DNA of 64,000 bases from Nitrososphaera sp. (GCA_039938515.1 JBDUUL010000024.1:124001-188000), one strand, 5' to 3'. Counted from the first letter of the stretch, positions 1 to 9,074 are shown. Translations and numbers: made by a program. The notes: generated from the letters alone by a model not told the origin.

Positions 1-738
1 CTTCCGGCTCCCGGGTCCAACCCATTTAGCATAATTTCGGACAAGTCGACGGGCCTCCTCTGGGTAGCAGACGAGGCTCTCGGCAAGATAGCCAGGATTG
101 ATCCGTCAAAGAACTATAACGTGACAGAGTTTGCTCCAAACGGTGGACCGCTGAGCGTTCCCACTGCAATGATTATGGACCCGGACACCGGAATCCTGTA
201 CATCTCTGAACACGAGGGTCACGCCGTCGACGCGTTCAATCCACTGCTTCACTCATTTACAAGATATCCGCTGGACCAGGATCCGCAGTCCCTGCCATTC
301 GGGATGGCATTTGACAGCAACCACCTGCTATGGGTTGCCCAGCACACCCTCAACAAAATCCTGGTTCTAGATCCCCGCACGGGAGTGTTCAACGAGCAGG
401 ACATACCGCTCGGAGCGACACAGACCCAGTGGATTGTGGCAGACTCTGAGGGCAGGGTATGGCTCTCGGAGCAGAGGGCCGCTGCCTTTGGCATGGTGAC
501 GTCCACTGCCAACCCCGCGTACTCGCCAAGCACGGCTACCAACCAGACGGCGGCCGCTGGCCAGAACGGCATATTGCATCTGGGAATCGGGTACACGCAG
601 CTTGCAGGCCCTGCCATGATAGCCGGGCTTGTCGCGGTCGCAGCGCTTTACGCGAAAAGCGTCATGACGCTTGGCCAAAGCGTCCGACAGGCGCGGGACA
701 TGGATCCGACTGCGGGATCGAAAAGCCGCATGGCATGA
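1..738 (+). CDS. Vgb/SMP-30-like beta-propeller protein, C-terminal part (5' end outside window)
   Basis: The reading frame is open from base 1, so the gene begins upstream of the window. The visible part shows repeated propeller-blade signatures (LLWVAD, ILYISE, LLWVAQ, RVWLSE), each a Trp/Tyr-containing strand followed by an acidic turn and then a K/R-I-x-R/V strand, as in virginiamycin-B-lyase-like and NHL/SMP-30 propellers. After the last blade comes an Ala/Thr/Asn-rich linker, then one hydrophobic segment (AGPAMIAGLVAVAALYA) and a short basic tail. This suggests an exported propeller domain anchored to the membrane at its C-terminus. Enzymatic lyase activity cannot be inferred; many archaeal homologues are simply annotated as exported or streptogramin-lyase-like proteins. 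Confidence 0.75.
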   Translation, partial: LPAPGSNPFSIISDKSTGLLWVADEALGKIARIDPSKNYNVTEFAPNGGPLSVPTAMIMDPDTGILYISEHEGHAVDAFNPLLHSFTRYPLDQDPQSLPFGMAFDSNHLLWVAQHTLNKILVLDPRTGVFNEQDIPLGATQTQWIVADSEGRVWLSEQRAAAFGMVTSTANPAYSPSTATNQTAAAGQNGILHLGIGYTQLAGPAMIAGLVAVAALYAKSVMTLGQSVRQARDMDPTAGSKSRMA

Positions 739-820
739 GCCTGCGGGTCAACCAAACCGATCGCAGTAGCTCGAAATTTTTCTCTGCCGCATAATTGCGG
801 TTAGCTGCGCAGGAGTCGCC

Positions 821-1036
821 ATGTTCAGGCAGCAGGTTCGCTCGAACAGCATTGCATCTGTAGGCTACGACCCGAGGTCAAAGACCCTCGAGGTTGAATT
901 TGGCGACGGCAGGGGAGTCTTTAGATATTACAACGTCCCCCAGAACACCTTCTATGGCCTGATGGGCGCCTCGTCAAAGAGTCTCTACTTTGACTACCAC
1001 ATCCAGAGAAGGTATGCGTTCATGAAGTATTCTTGA
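821..1036 (+). CDS. KTSC domain protein
   Basis: This 71-residue protein is a single KTSC domain. It shows S-N-S-I-x-S-V-G-Y-D near the N-terminus, L-E-V-E-F in the first strands, Y-x-Y-x-x-V-P, then G-A-S-S-K-S and a terminal Y-x-x-x-I-x-R-R-Y segment. KTSC domains are small beta-rich modules, sometimes fused to lysyl-tRNA synthetase or nucleases, and have no settled function. An AGGAG sequence lies 5 nt before the ATG, one of the few convincing Shine-Dalgarno sites in the window. It is convergent with the membrane protein gene that follows. Confidence 0.8.
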   Translation: MFRQQVRSNSIASVGYDPRSKTLEVEFGDGRGVFRYYNVPQNTFYGLMGASSKSLYFDYHIQRRYAFMKYS

Positions 1037-1047
1037 TTGTTGGTGTT

Positions 1048-2754
1048 CTAGCTTGCGATCATGACCGTGTGGGCGATATTGTTGATTGCAATTGCCGCGC
1101 TCTTGCCAGGAAGGCCCCATTGCCAGAACACCTTCCAATGAGAGTCGCCGTCCTTCACAGGGGCAATATTGGGGAAGCAATGCATCATGCCCCCTTCAAA
1201 GTACGCAGGGCACTCAAACGTGATGCCAGGATAGTAGGTTCCAGGATAGGGCGTCGCGAGGCCAACTTGAAAAAAGTTTGCATTGCTTGATGGGAAGTTC
1301 GTTGCAAGGTTGTTCACGGCGATTACCCCGACGTTAAACGCCGGATTTTCTATTTGAGGAGTGGAAAATACGCTGTATTCTTGCCAGCTGGTCGAGTTGT
1401 CAAAGCGGTAGTCCCAGTGGACTTTTTTTCCTCCGTCGGTCGACCAGTACATTGCGAGTGAGACCTTGGTGTGATTGCCAAGCTCAAATGCCGTCTCTGT
1501 CTCGTGCATTGTAGCCTGCCAAGGAAAGGCTGAACACGCGGCGTTCTGGTCGCGGGTCTCCCATGCACGTGCGACAAGATAGCGGACTCCGCCTGGGGCG
1601 ACAACTATGTCTGCTCGGTAGCCATAATCTAGCCCGTCTTTGCAGCAGTTCGGAGACTGGGCTCCCATTCCCGCGACTAGCAGACCCTGTTGGTTTTTGT
1701 CCGCAGAACCCATGTCGATCGTCACTTCCAGGCGGCTAGTGTGAAAGTAGGAAGCAGTATTGTATGCGCCCAGGTAGTAAACCGGTGAGGGGGCGCCGGA
1801 GAGCAAATTCGCGTGCCCGTAGGTTTCATTGATTCCCCGCGGCAGCATGTCAACTGGCCCATAAACTCCGAAATGCCAGTTTGAGAGGGCAAACGCCATC
1901 AAAGTCGCGACGTACAGCCCGAGAAGCGCAAGCTCCCGGTTTGACAGCATGCGTGGACCTGATGATGTTGACGAGAACCTCTTCGCCAAGTTCCGGCCGA
2001 TCACATGCCCTGCCAGCGAAAATGCTATTGCAACAGCGAGTCCGACCATAAGCTGAAGGAGGCTGAGGGATATGCTGTTTGCCTCGGTAATCGCAGCCCA
2101 GTTTCTGAATAGCAAGAAAAGAGTCGCCTGAACACAAAGTGATAGCGCCAGTAGTCTTTGCCGACTCGCATTGAAAAACAATGAAAGCGCAATTCCGGTT
2201 GGAATATACGCCGTAGCCATCGAGGCAGCAAACAGAAAGAGGGTAAATGGGATCTCTGAAGGTACATTTTGAAGCAGGGCCTGACTGAAGGTTGCGGTGA
2301 AAAAAGGCACCGTGGCAAAGAGCAGGAGCGAATACCTCGGCATAGTATCATACTCGTATTTTGTTCCAGGGTACAGGCTGCGGCGAATGCCGCCAACCGA
2401 TATCCCTGAGCCCACTCCCGATGCTAGCAATGCGAATAGCCGGAGTTCTCCCAGCTTGTCAGGACCCGTATAGTAGCAGCCGCGCTCGTCGCACAGCTGG
2501 TACAAGAGCAGCACAAGGAGGCCGACGGCGGCAATACTTGCGGCTGCATATGATGGGAAATGCTTTCTCGGCGAGTTAAACCCTATTAACGCGCCAAGAG
2601 CCACTTCTGCAATCACAAAAAAGGGTAGGCGTGAGCCCGAGAGAACGAAAAATGTAGAGGAGTCGCCGTGCGCGTAGTAGTAAAAAGTCACGAGTTCAAA
2701 CGTCCAAGGGGCTATGGCCACTAGGGCGACAAGGGCTATCGAAAGAACGTTCAT
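1048..2754 (-). CDS. polytopic membrane protein with C-terminal extracytoplasmic domain, function unknown
   Basis: The 568-residue product has about eight to ten hydrophobic segments in its first 300 residues. A segment around residues 280-300 leads into a soluble domain of roughly 270 residues rich in Tyr, Trp, Asn and paired Cys (a Cys-Cys pair, plus AACSAF, FECPAY and MMHCFP). Disulfide-capable cysteines and many N-x-S/T sites suggest that this domain faces outside. I do not recognise the family. The soluble part resembles a beta-sandwich domain as found in surface-associated proteins, but no catalytic motif is visible. The gene stands alone and is convergent with the KTSC gene. Confidence 0.7.
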   Translation of the reverse strand: MNVLSIALVALVAIAPWTFELVTFYYYAHGDSSTFFVLSGSRLPFFVIAEVALGALIGFNSPRKHFPSYAAASIAAVGLLVLLLYQLCDERGCYYTGPDKLGELRLFALLASGVGSGISVGGIRRSLYPGTKYEYDTMPRYSLLLFATVPFFTATFSQALLQNVPSEIPFTLFLFAASMATAYIPTGIALSLFFNASRQRLLALSLCVQATLFLLFRNWAAITEANSISLSLLQLMVGLAVAIAFSLAGHVIGRNLAKRFSSTSSGPRMLSNRELALLGLYVATLMAFALSNWHFGVYGPVDMLPRGINETYGHANLLSGAPSPVYYLGAYNTASYFHTSRLEVTIDMGSADKNQQGLLVAGMGAQSPNCCKDGLDYGYRADIVVAPGGVRYLVARAWETRDQNAACSAFPWQATMHETETAFELGNHTKVSLAMYWSTDGGKKVHWDYRFDNSTSWQEYSVFSTPQIENPAFNVGVIAVNNLATNFPSSNANFFQVGLATPYPGTYYPGITFECPAYFEGGMMHCFPNIAPVKDGDSHWKVFWQWGLPGKSAAIAINNIAHTVMIAS

Positions 2755-2937
2755 TCAGTCGACCCTTGAAGGTTCGCCGTAATCAATACTATAACGGGAA
2801 GGGGCAGCGAGGTATAACAAACGTTCGGACTGAATAATAAGACGTCAATTGTCGGTTTCCAAGCCTCATGCCTGTTCGTTACTTGTACCAATTCGCTTAA
2901 ATTGCTTGGACTGCATTTCATTAATGCCCTAAGGCCA

Positions 2938-3363
2938 ATGCAATCAGACAGGAGACACTTTTCTCAGCCCCGCGATAACAAGCTTCAGGACGCGGCATAC
3001 AAGAAATGGCTCCTGGGCATTATCGCCGCCGTAACTGTCTCCTCCTTCATAATACTTGCTTCCCCACACCTCTTTCATACGTCGACGATTTACCACTTTA
3101 TCCTCCACCTCGCAAGCATCACCATCGCGGTCTTTATCAGCACTATATCGTTCGTTTCTTACAGAAATTCTGGCAGCCAGCGAGTGCTGCTCACTGCGCT
3201 AAGCTTTGTCGCACTTTCCGTTGTGGAGCTGTTGATGCTCCTAAACGCCGCAGAGGTGATTGGTGACGTTACCATCCCGGTCGTCGACATTGACGTTTCG
3301 CATGTTTTTCTATTCGGCATGCTGGCGCTGTTTGGCCTGGGAGTCCTGAAGGTGAACAAGTGA
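2938..3363 (+). CDS. small membrane protein paired with a winged-helix regulator
   Basis: The product has four hydrophobic segments (around WLLGIIAAVTVSSFIILA, FILHLASITIAVFIS, VLLTALSFVALSVVELLML and VFLFGMLALFGLGVL) and short loops. An ATG at 2938 is preferred. A TTG at 2902 in the same frame would add 12 residues, but the A/T-rich box CTTAAATT at about 2896-2903 would then lie on the start codon. The stop codon abuts the start of the two-wing HTH gene at 3364, so the two are almost certainly co-transcribed. A similar small membrane protein/winged-helix pairing occurs at 11486-12127. The membrane protein may sense a signal for its DNA-binding partner; this is inference. Confidence 0.7.
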   Translation: MQSDRRHFSQPRDNKLQDAAYKKWLLGIIAAVTVSSFIILASPHLFHTSTIYHFILHLASITIAVFISTISFVSYRNSGSQRVLLTALSFVALSVVELLMLLNAAEVIGDVTIPVVDIDVSHVFLFGMLALFGLGVLKVNK

Positions 3364-3912
3364 TTGACTTTGGATTACAATAAGCAGGTCAGAGATGCGG
3401 CGCAGGAATTCGATGACACCAAGAGCGTGCTGCTTGGCATAATCGGCGAGAACCCGGGAATCTGGTACAGAGAAATTATGAGGATGACTGGGATGTCAAA
3501 CGGAACGCTTGCGCATCACCTGCGAGTCCTGGAAGAGGCCGGCCGCATCAAGGTGCAGAGGCTTGACCATCTGGGCAAGACGAGGTATTTTTCGGTCGCA
3601 GTATCTGACGAGGAGACTGGGATTATCGGTTGCGCCAAAAACTCCACGGCAAAGGAGATGATGCTGCTCATGCTTGACAGCGAGTTCTGCACCTTCAACG
3701 AACTTGTAGAAGGCGTGGGAAAGTCGCCCTCGACTGTATCTTGGCATTTGAAAAGGCTTGTCGGCGCAAATGTTGTCCGCGTGCGAAATGGCGAGATCTC
3801 GCTTTACTCCCTTGCAGACCGCAGCAGGGTGCTCGACGTTCTTTCAAAGTACAAGGAAAGCCTTCTTGACGCAGCCGCCAACAACTATGCAGACCTTATT
3901 GACGAGTTATAG
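3364..3912 (+). CDS. transcriptional regulator with two winged-helix domains
   Basis: The 182-residue protein contains two wHTH units. Residues about 20-75 carry a first ArsR/MarR-like helix set (IWYREIMRMTGMSNGTLAHH followed by L-R-V-L-E-E-A-G-R-I). Residues about 95-160 carry a second (FNELVEGVGKSPSTVSWH followed by L-K-R-L-V-G-A-N-V-V). Tandem wHTH proteins of this kind are common archaeal one-component regulators. Translation starts with TTG directly after the stop of the upstream membrane-protein gene, with no gap, which implies translational coupling. No cofactor-binding motif is seen. The target is unknown. Confidence 0.85.
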   Translation: MTLDYNKQVRDAAQEFDDTKSVLLGIIGENPGIWYREIMRMTGMSNGTLAHHLRVLEEAGRIKVQRLDHLGKTRYFSVAVSDEETGIIGCAKNSTAKEMMLLMLDSEFCTFNELVEGVGKSPSTVSWHLKRLVGANVVRVRNGEISLYSLADRSRVLDVLSKYKESLLDAAANNYADLIDEL

Positions 3913-4097
3913 CTTGTCATCCTGCATTTACATCAATATCGCTAGCTGATCAGGCAGCAAGAACGACGCGCATCGGTCCGATGCAGTCTCAATAAAATGC
4001 TGTTTAGTTTCTCGATTCCTGTTTGGGGATGTGTAGGTACTACAACATACAATTGTATTAGTTCCGTCTTGCGGGAAAATGGACTCAGACAAGGCAA

Positions 4098-4388
4098 TTG
4101 AGCGCAAAGCGCCTCCAAAGTACTGACCCGCGTGACAACGACCCGGTAAAGACGGCACTTGACAGGGCACTGACCCAGATGTTAAACCCGCAGGCAAAGG
4201 CCACCGTCCTTTTGCACTTTGAGATCAAGCACAAGATATCGATGGGAAGCAACACGCCGCTGACTAGAAACGAGGCAGAGGCCGCACTCCGCGACTTTTT
4301 CGGATCGGGCTATTCCATTTTGATGGATGCCTTTGAGAAGAATCTTGACGCGTTGATGCAGCAGTCGAAAAATAATTCTATGGCCTGA
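4098..4388 (+). CDS. small conserved-looking soluble protein, function unknown; N-terminus uncertain
   Basis: The 96-residue product is mostly helical (ALDRALTQMLNPQAKATVLL, EAEAALRDFFGSGYSILMDA) and has no transmembrane segment. I do not recognise a characterised family. The only in-frame start is TTG 4098. An ATG at 4079 in another frame encodes MDSDKAIERKAPPKY and then stops, and it sits at the expected leaderless distance from an A/T-rich element at about 4047-4060. Either the TTG is used inside a longer leader, or a one-base shift separates the true N-terminus from the body. The codon-like pattern after residue 10 (DPVKTALDRAL onward) leaves little doubt that the body is coding. Confidence 0.65.
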   Translation: MSAKRLQSTDPRDNDPVKTALDRALTQMLNPQAKATVLLHFEIKHKISMGSNTPLTRNEAEAALRDFFGSGYSILMDAFEKNLDALMQQSKNNSMA

Positions 4389-4485
4389 AGAGCCTCAGAA
4401 CGCACAAGTAACTACGATGCAAGATTGATTACCCATTCGACGTTTGTACTACAAGAGATTTAAGCGGCCGAGACTCAATTTAATC

Positions 4486-5340
4486 ATGCGAAAAAGCGCC
4501 GCAGCTTCGCTGATTCTTGCTGCAGCCGTATCATTTGGGCTGATTTTTTCGTCAAAGGCAGCCTATGCTCACAACTTTGGAGGAGACGAGAGTGCTGGCT
4601 ATCTTGCCAAGGTCCAGGAGGTTCCGGTCGAGGCTCATGCCATACTGACAGATGCTAACAACAAGGACCTTCTCAGCTACCACCTTGACAAGATAGGCGA
4701 ATACTGGACCGCCAACGATACCAAGGAAATGAACGAGCGCAATGCAAACCTTGCCAAGAACATTCCCGGGACCATCCAGGCAATAAAAGACGCGGCAAAC
4801 AAGACAAATCCTGACATTGCAAATATCACGCAGCTTGTTAGCAAACTTGACAGCTACATGGCCGAGTCAGTACCCGTGAGGCTTGACCAGCCGCAGCTGC
4901 AAAACCTCACTGTAAACGCCATTGCAATCAAGGATGTACTAGGTGAAGTAATGGAAGGCTACGGTGATGCGACCAACGGTACAAGCAAAATAGTTGACCA
5001 GGCTCCATATCAAAATGCCAAGGGGCTTGCTACTGCTGCCCAGTCAATGTGGAACACCCTGAAGGCAAAGACACCTTCCAACGTATCTTCAACGACAATC
5101 TCAAACCTGGACAACGCGTTTTCAAACCTTACCCAGTCAATCGCCCAGAACGCCTCTGACGACACGATAGTTTCAATCGCAAACCACACAATAGCGTCAA
5201 ACTTTGCAACAGCCTACAAGACCCAGGTCGTTCCAGAATTCCCAATGCCTCTCACCATAACTGCCGCATCACTGGCAGGCGTGATCGTATTCGCAAGGTA
5301 CGTCCTTAGAGGCAGAGCTATAAACGGGGGCAAGGGCTGA
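4486..5340 (+). CDS. exported protein with PEF-type C-terminal sorting signal
   Basis: The product starts with a signal peptide (M-R-K, a hydrophobic core and cleavage near AYAHNF). About 220 mostly helical residues rich in Asn, Asp, Thr and Ala follow, and it ends in VVPEFPMP, a hydrophobic stretch and a short basic end (RYVLRGRA). PEF followed by a TM segment and basic residues is the layout of archaeal PEF/PEFG-CTERM sorting signals processed by archaeosortases. An in-frame TTG at 4444 would extend the N-terminus by 14 residues. ATG 4486 is preferred because an ATTTAAG box lies about 27 nt upstream. The next gene, 10 nt downstream, encodes another exported protein, so the two probably form a cell-surface operon. 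Confidence 0.75.
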   Translation: MRKSAAASLILAAAVSFGLIFSSKAAYAHNFGGDESAGYLAKVQEVPVEAHAILTDANNKDLLSYHLDKIGEYWTANDTKEMNERNANLAKNIPGTIQAIKDAANKTNPDIANITQLVSKLDSYMAESVPVRLDQPQLQNLTVNAIAIKDVLGEVMEGYGDATNGTSKIVDQAPYQNAKGLATAAQSMWNTLKAKTPSNVSSTTISNLDNAFSNLTQSIAQNASDDTIVSIANHTIASNFATAYKTQVVPEFPMPLTITAASLAGVIVFARYVLRGRAINGGKG

Positions 5341-5349
5341 GCAAAAGTC

Positions 5350-6120
5350 ATGAATCCGCAAAGCGGGAATCTTAAATCCTCCTTCCTTTTCGTTGGCCTT
5401 GTCGCCCTGTTGGGCGCTGCGATATTATCGTCCAGTTTTTCATTCAGGCCAGCATCTGCACACGTCAGCAAGACTTTTGGCAACCTTACCGTTGAGCTTG
5501 GCTGGAACAACGAGCCTGCAATTGCCGGCCAATTGAACGCGGCGCAGCTGACGATATTTACTGGCAGTTCCAGCAAGCCCCAGCCTGTGCTAAATGCAGT
5601 GAGCAACCTTGATGCAACGCTGCAGTACGGCACGGTCACAAAGAAACTTGACTTTTTGCCGAGCGGCACAACTGACGGGCAGTACCTGGCCACGATACTT
5701 CCAACAAGGGAGGGCAGTTACTCGGTGCACTTCAAGGGAACGGTCAACAACCAGAACATTGACACGACGATAAACCTTGACGACGTAGCCAGCTCGTCAA
5801 CGATAGAGTTTCCCCCTGTGTCGTCCGGCTCCACAGGCATATCCACCGGAAGCGGCAACGCGACAGGAGTGAGCTCCGCCGTTTTATCGCAGCTTGGCGG
5901 AATCATTTCTCAGCTGACAAATGACGTTGATGCGGCCAAAAAGAGTGCCGACCAGGCGGCTCAGAACTCGGCTGCCGCGCAGCAGAGCGTAAGCGATGCC
6001 AAGGCCGCGGCCGACCGCGCCTACATGGTCGGGATTACCGGCATAGGAGTCGGTGCTGCGGGAATCGTAATAGCTGTCATTGCGCTGAACAGACGTGAGT
6101 CAAAACTGATTCAGCGCTAA
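5350..6120 (+). CDS. exported, C-terminally anchored protein with Ig-like domain and coiled coil
   Basis: The 256-residue protein has an N-terminal signal segment (residues about 10-38, ending ASAHV). A beta-rich domain of about 120 residues follows (GNLTVELGWNNEPAIAG, Y-L-A-T-I-L-P-T-R-E-G-S-Y-S-V-H-F) that resembles YtkA/copper-resistance-like Ig folds. Then come a Ser/Gly/Thr linker, an Ala-rich heptad region (about residues 180-225) and one C-terminal TM helix followed by R-R-E. It starts 10 nt after the preceding exported-protein gene. A role as a surface-anchored structural or ligand-binding protein is likely, but the substrate is unknown. Confidence 0.7.
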   Translation: MNPQSGNLKSSFLFVGLVALLGAAILSSSFSFRPASAHVSKTFGNLTVELGWNNEPAIAGQLNAAQLTIFTGSSSKPQPVLNAVSNLDATLQYGTVTKKLDFLPSGTTDGQYLATILPTREGSYSVHFKGTVNNQNIDTTINLDDVASSSTIEFPPVSSGSTGISTGSGNATGVSSAVLSQLGGIISQLTNDVDAAKKSADQAAQNSAAAQQSVSDAKAAADRAYMVGITGIGVGAAGIVIAVIALNRRESKLIQR

Positions 6121-6311
6121 GTACTCCCCGCGCTCTTTCTTTTTTATCAGAATAATTGCACCCCGAGTCTTCGGAATATCGATCGCGTCCGGTGCATTCG
6201 CCGAATGAACCAAAACTGCTATTATCTTTAAAGTCTGACATTCTGTTTGTAGCCTGCAAGGGCTGCTTATTCATTTGGGCCCGAAAACCAGCCAAGGCGA
6301 GTAGGGCTCAT

Positions 6312-6872
6312 TTACCTTACGCCAAGCGCAAGGTTTGCCATGACAAATATCAGCACAATCTGCGCGGCGCCTTGGGTGCCTGCCAGCTTGACGTTTCGCA
6401 TTCCGAGGCGGATTATCTTGTCCCTGTTAGGTTCCTTCTTCCGAAGCTCCAGGAAAATTATCGCCTCGGTGGGTAGCAGGATCCCAAAGCCCTGCACCGT
6501 GAGGATGGAGACGAGGACGATCGCTGCAATTATCGCCCACGAGGGCGACGCGAACATGCCGAGATGGCCGGCCATCGTGACGCCGGACGTTATCGCCGCC
6601 GTGGCAAGCGCGGGCATCAGAAAGAGCATGACTGGGACCAGGCGCTTTAGCACCATTGTCCTTGCCACCGGGTCCAGCCCCTTCAGAACGCGGCTCATTA
6701 CCAGACCCATGAACAGGTCGATGCCGGTCCAGGTTCCGCCGGTTAGCACATGCACATAGTTCAGTGCCAGCATGCTTCCAAGGCCCAGTGCGACTCCGAG
6801 CCCGACAAGCGGTACTCCCAGCGTCAGCGCCGCGTAAGGCGTGAATATCTTTTGCTGTCCGGCCTCGATCAC
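6312..6872 (-). CDS. integral membrane protein with CopD/DUF2269-like HxxxGxxWxG segment
   Basis: The 186-residue product has five predicted TM helices. The second begins with Y-V-H-V-L-T-G-G-T-W-T-G-I, a pattern also found in CopD-like and DUF2269-like membrane proteins, where the His may bind haem or metal. Translation begins with GTG. The upstream sequence on the minus strand contains an AACATTAATAG element about 27 nt before the start, which fits a leaderless promoter. It lies downstream of the CcdA/DipZ-like redox pair on the same strand but has its own promoter-like box. The family assignment is tentative. Confidence 0.65.
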   Translation of the reverse strand: MIEAGQQKIFTPYAALTLGVPLVGLGVALGLGSMLALNYVHVLTGGTWTGIDLFMGLVMSRVLKGLDPVARTMVLKRLVPVMLFLMPALATAAITSGVTMAGHLGMFASPSWAIIAAIVLVSILTVQGFGILLPTEAIIFLELRKKEPNRDKIIRLGMRNVKLAGTQGAAQIVLIFVMANLALGVR

Positions 6873-6915
6873 TTGCCGTACTTTTCAGGCTCACTGACTA
6901 TTAATGTTAAATCAT

Positions 6916-8160
6916 CTAGCCGAACGTGAAGGTGTAGATCTGAAAGCCCGCGCCCGAAATGTCAAGCTCGACTGTATGGGTGCCGTAGCTGTCGTTTGTC
7001 ACCACATTGTACAGCCGCTGCCTGTCAATTCCAAACGAGTTGTCAGCTGCGCTTACGTCGGAGCCCCTCGAGTGGCTGTCGACCGGCTTGCCGTCCTGCA
7101 TCACCACGACCTTTCCGGTACCGCCGGCCACGATGTTGACGGCCTTGGCAGTGTAGGTGAGCACTATCTTGCCGGTGCCGTTTGCAAGCTGCATGTTGTC
7201 ATTGTTGTTCTTCCACTGCCCCGCAAGGTACACGGAATTAGGAAGGATTTCTCCGGAGGCTGGAAGCGAGTATGTCACGGTCTGTCCTCCCTGAAAGCCC
7301 TGCGGGTTTCCAAGCGGTTCGCGGGCAAAGCCGTAGCCCAGGTATATTTCCGGCGTCGATACCTGTTCAAAGTTCACAGATGTAGCGTTTGGATTGCTGA
7401 TGGACTTGTCTATCTGCACGTTAGAATCCATGAGCGCGGCTCTCTCGGTTAGAAGCGACTGGATCTGCTGCTCTGTCTCCGAGTAGCCGCCTTCGCCAAT
7501 GTGGTCGGAGCGTATGTAGCCTTCTGTGTCTATTAGGTAGTGCCGCGGCCAATAGTTGTTGTTAAACGCATTCCACGTCGCGTGGTTGCTGTCAAGCACC
7601 ACAGGATACTTTATTCCAAACTTGTCCACCGCTGCGTGGACATTGTTGTAGTCCTTTTCAAAGTCAAACTCGGGCGAATGGACACCTACAATGACAAGGC
7701 CGTCGTTGTGGTACTTGTCGTACCAGGCGTTAAGGTACGGTATCGTGCGGATGCAGTTTATGCAGCTGTAGGTCCAAAAATCGACAAGCACGACCTTGCC
7801 CCTCAAGCTTGACAGCGTGAGATTGTTCCCGCTGTTGATGTATCCGGTAATTCCTGCAAGCTCGGGCGCCTTCCGGAACTGTGACTTGTCGATAAGGACG
7901 AGCGGGCGCGTGGCAGTGGCGTTGCTTTTTGGGGCTGAGGAGTTTACGGGAACGGCGGGCGAATTTGCGGTCTGATTGCCGGCAGCCACCGGCTTTGAAG
8001 TGGAGTTTTGCACAATAACTGCCGGGACATAGTTGGTGCCTGATGCCCCGGCCGAGCTGCTCTTGTTAAGTGCAGGGCTGTTGAAGTAGATTGCAAACCC
8101 GGCAATTAGCGCAACCACGCCAATACCAACGGCCAGCGCGCTGAGGTTTTCGGTGTTCAA
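6916..8160 (-). CDS. membrane-anchored thioredoxin-fold protein with DipZ-type C-terminal domain
   Basis: The 414-residue protein has an N-terminal TM anchor (residues about 8-26), a Ser/Asn/Pro linker to about residue 90, a TlpA/redoxin domain (about 95-245) with the CxxC site at Cys133 and Cys136 in YSCINC, and a C-terminal beta domain (about 265-414) matching the carbohydrate-binding-like domain of mycobacterial DipZ. It would act outside the membrane as a thiol-disulfide reductase. It starts (TTG) directly after the stop of the CcdA gene, which supplies electrons across the membrane. In DipZ these modules are fused; here they are two adjacent genes. Likely roles are cytochrome c or copper-protein cysteine maintenance. 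Confidence 0.88.
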   Translation of the reverse strand: MNTENLSALAVGIGVVALIAGFAIYFNSPALNKSSSAGASGTNYVPAVIVQNSTSKPVAAGNQTANSPAVPVNSSAPKSNATATRPLVLIDKSQFRKAPELAGITGYINSGNNLTLSSLRGKVVLVDFWTYSCINCIRTIPYLNAWYDKYHNDGLVIVGVHSPEFDFEKDYNNVHAAVDKFGIKYPVVLDSNHATWNAFNNNYWPRHYLIDTEGYIRSDHIGEGGYSETEQQIQSLLTERAALMDSNVQIDKSISNPNATSVNFEQVSTPEIYLGYGFAREPLGNPQGFQGGQTVTYSLPASGEILPNSVYLAGQWKNNNDNMQLANGTGKIVLTYTAKAVNIVAGGTGKVVVMQDGKPVDSHSRGSDVSAADNSFGIDRQRLYNVVTNDSYGTHTVELDISGAGFQIYTFTFG

Positions 8161-8982
8161 CTAGCTTCCCCTCTCTAGGTTTATGACGTCGTTTGCAAGC
8201 GGAAAGTTGCCAAGAACGCTAAGCTCGTTTGTAAACACCAAGATTCCAAGTACGATGAGAATTCCGCCCATTATCGGGTTGAAGTATTTCAGGTGCTTTA
8301 CCATTTTTCGGATAATGCCTGTCGCCTGCGAAAAGAACGCGCCTGTCACGAGGAAGGGTATCCCAAGTCCGAGCGAGTAGGCTAGGAGCGAGTTGTACGC
8401 GGCGCCCGGTGACGTAGCTGCCAGCGTAAGCGTGCTACCAAGTATTGGGCCTACGCACGGAGTCCAACCGGATGCAAAAGCTGCGCCAAACACAAATGAC
8501 GTGAGATACGTGGTCTTGAACCGGGGAAGCGTAGTCATCCTGCGCTCAAAGTTGAGGATTCTGATCCTCGTTGAAAGTATGAGGTAGGCGCCAAACGCAA
8601 TGATAACCACCCCGCCAATGGCCTGCAGGGTGCTCTGAAATCCAGTGCCGACGTTTGACAAAAAGCTATTGAGAATTACGCCCAAAACCGCAAACACGAG
8701 CGAGAAGCCCAGCACAAAGTACACGGTATTTAGGAAAATGTTGAGGCGGGTTGACCGCTTGATGGATATCGACGGCTTGCCGGTGGCAGTTTCGGTTCCT
8801 GCCCTCGACTTGTTTATGCCGCCTGAGGACCCCGTGTCGGTATTCTGGCCGTCGGACTGGACCTCGGATAACGTCGTGCCGGAAAGATAAGAGACAAACG
8901 CAGGGATTATCGGCAGTATGCACGGCGAGAAGAACGAGCCTGCGCCAGCAAGGGCAGACACCAGGATGCTTGTCTCTACCAA
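8161..8982 (-). CDS. ccdA: CcdA-type transmembrane electron carrier
   Basis: This 273-residue polytopic protein has the CcdA/DsbD-beta layout: an N-terminal helix with FFSPCILP (Cys21), a hydrophilic loop of about 40 residues, and a fourth helix with SGWTPCVGP (Cys176). The two Cys are the pair that shuttles electrons from cytoplasmic thioredoxin to an extracytoplasmic thioredoxin-like protein. The loop at residues about 40-75 (SDGQNTDTGSSGG) is longer than in typical CcdA and is low-complexity. It starts with TTG, has an AAGTATTAAAG box about 30 nt upstream, and is immediately followed by the DipZ-like partner gene. Confidence 0.92.
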   Translation of the reverse strand: MVETSILVSALAGAGSFFSPCILPIIPAFVSYLSGTTLSEVQSDGQNTDTGSSGGINKSRAGTETATGKPSISIKRSTRLNIFLNTVYFVLGFSLVFAVLGVILNSFLSNVGTGFQSTLQAIGGVVIIAFGAYLILSTRIRILNFERRMTTLPRFKTTYLTSFVFGAAFASGWTPCVGPILGSTLTLAATSPGAAYNSLLAYSLGLGIPFLVTGAFFSQATGIIRKMVKHLKYFNPIMGGILIVLGILVFTNELSVLGNFPLANDVINLERGS

Positions 8983-9074
8983 GTTAGAAAAGCTGGCCCT
9001 TTTTTGCTTTAATACTTTTTTCCAGATCTATGCCAGATTTCAGTTGCTGTAATGAGTGCTCGATTGCCTGTGTC

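Noticed and set aside
3970-3984. Palindrome GCATCGG-T-CCGATGC after the double-wHTH gene
   Set aside because: A single copy without a promoter nearby; it could be an operator or a weak hairpin, but nothing supports a role.
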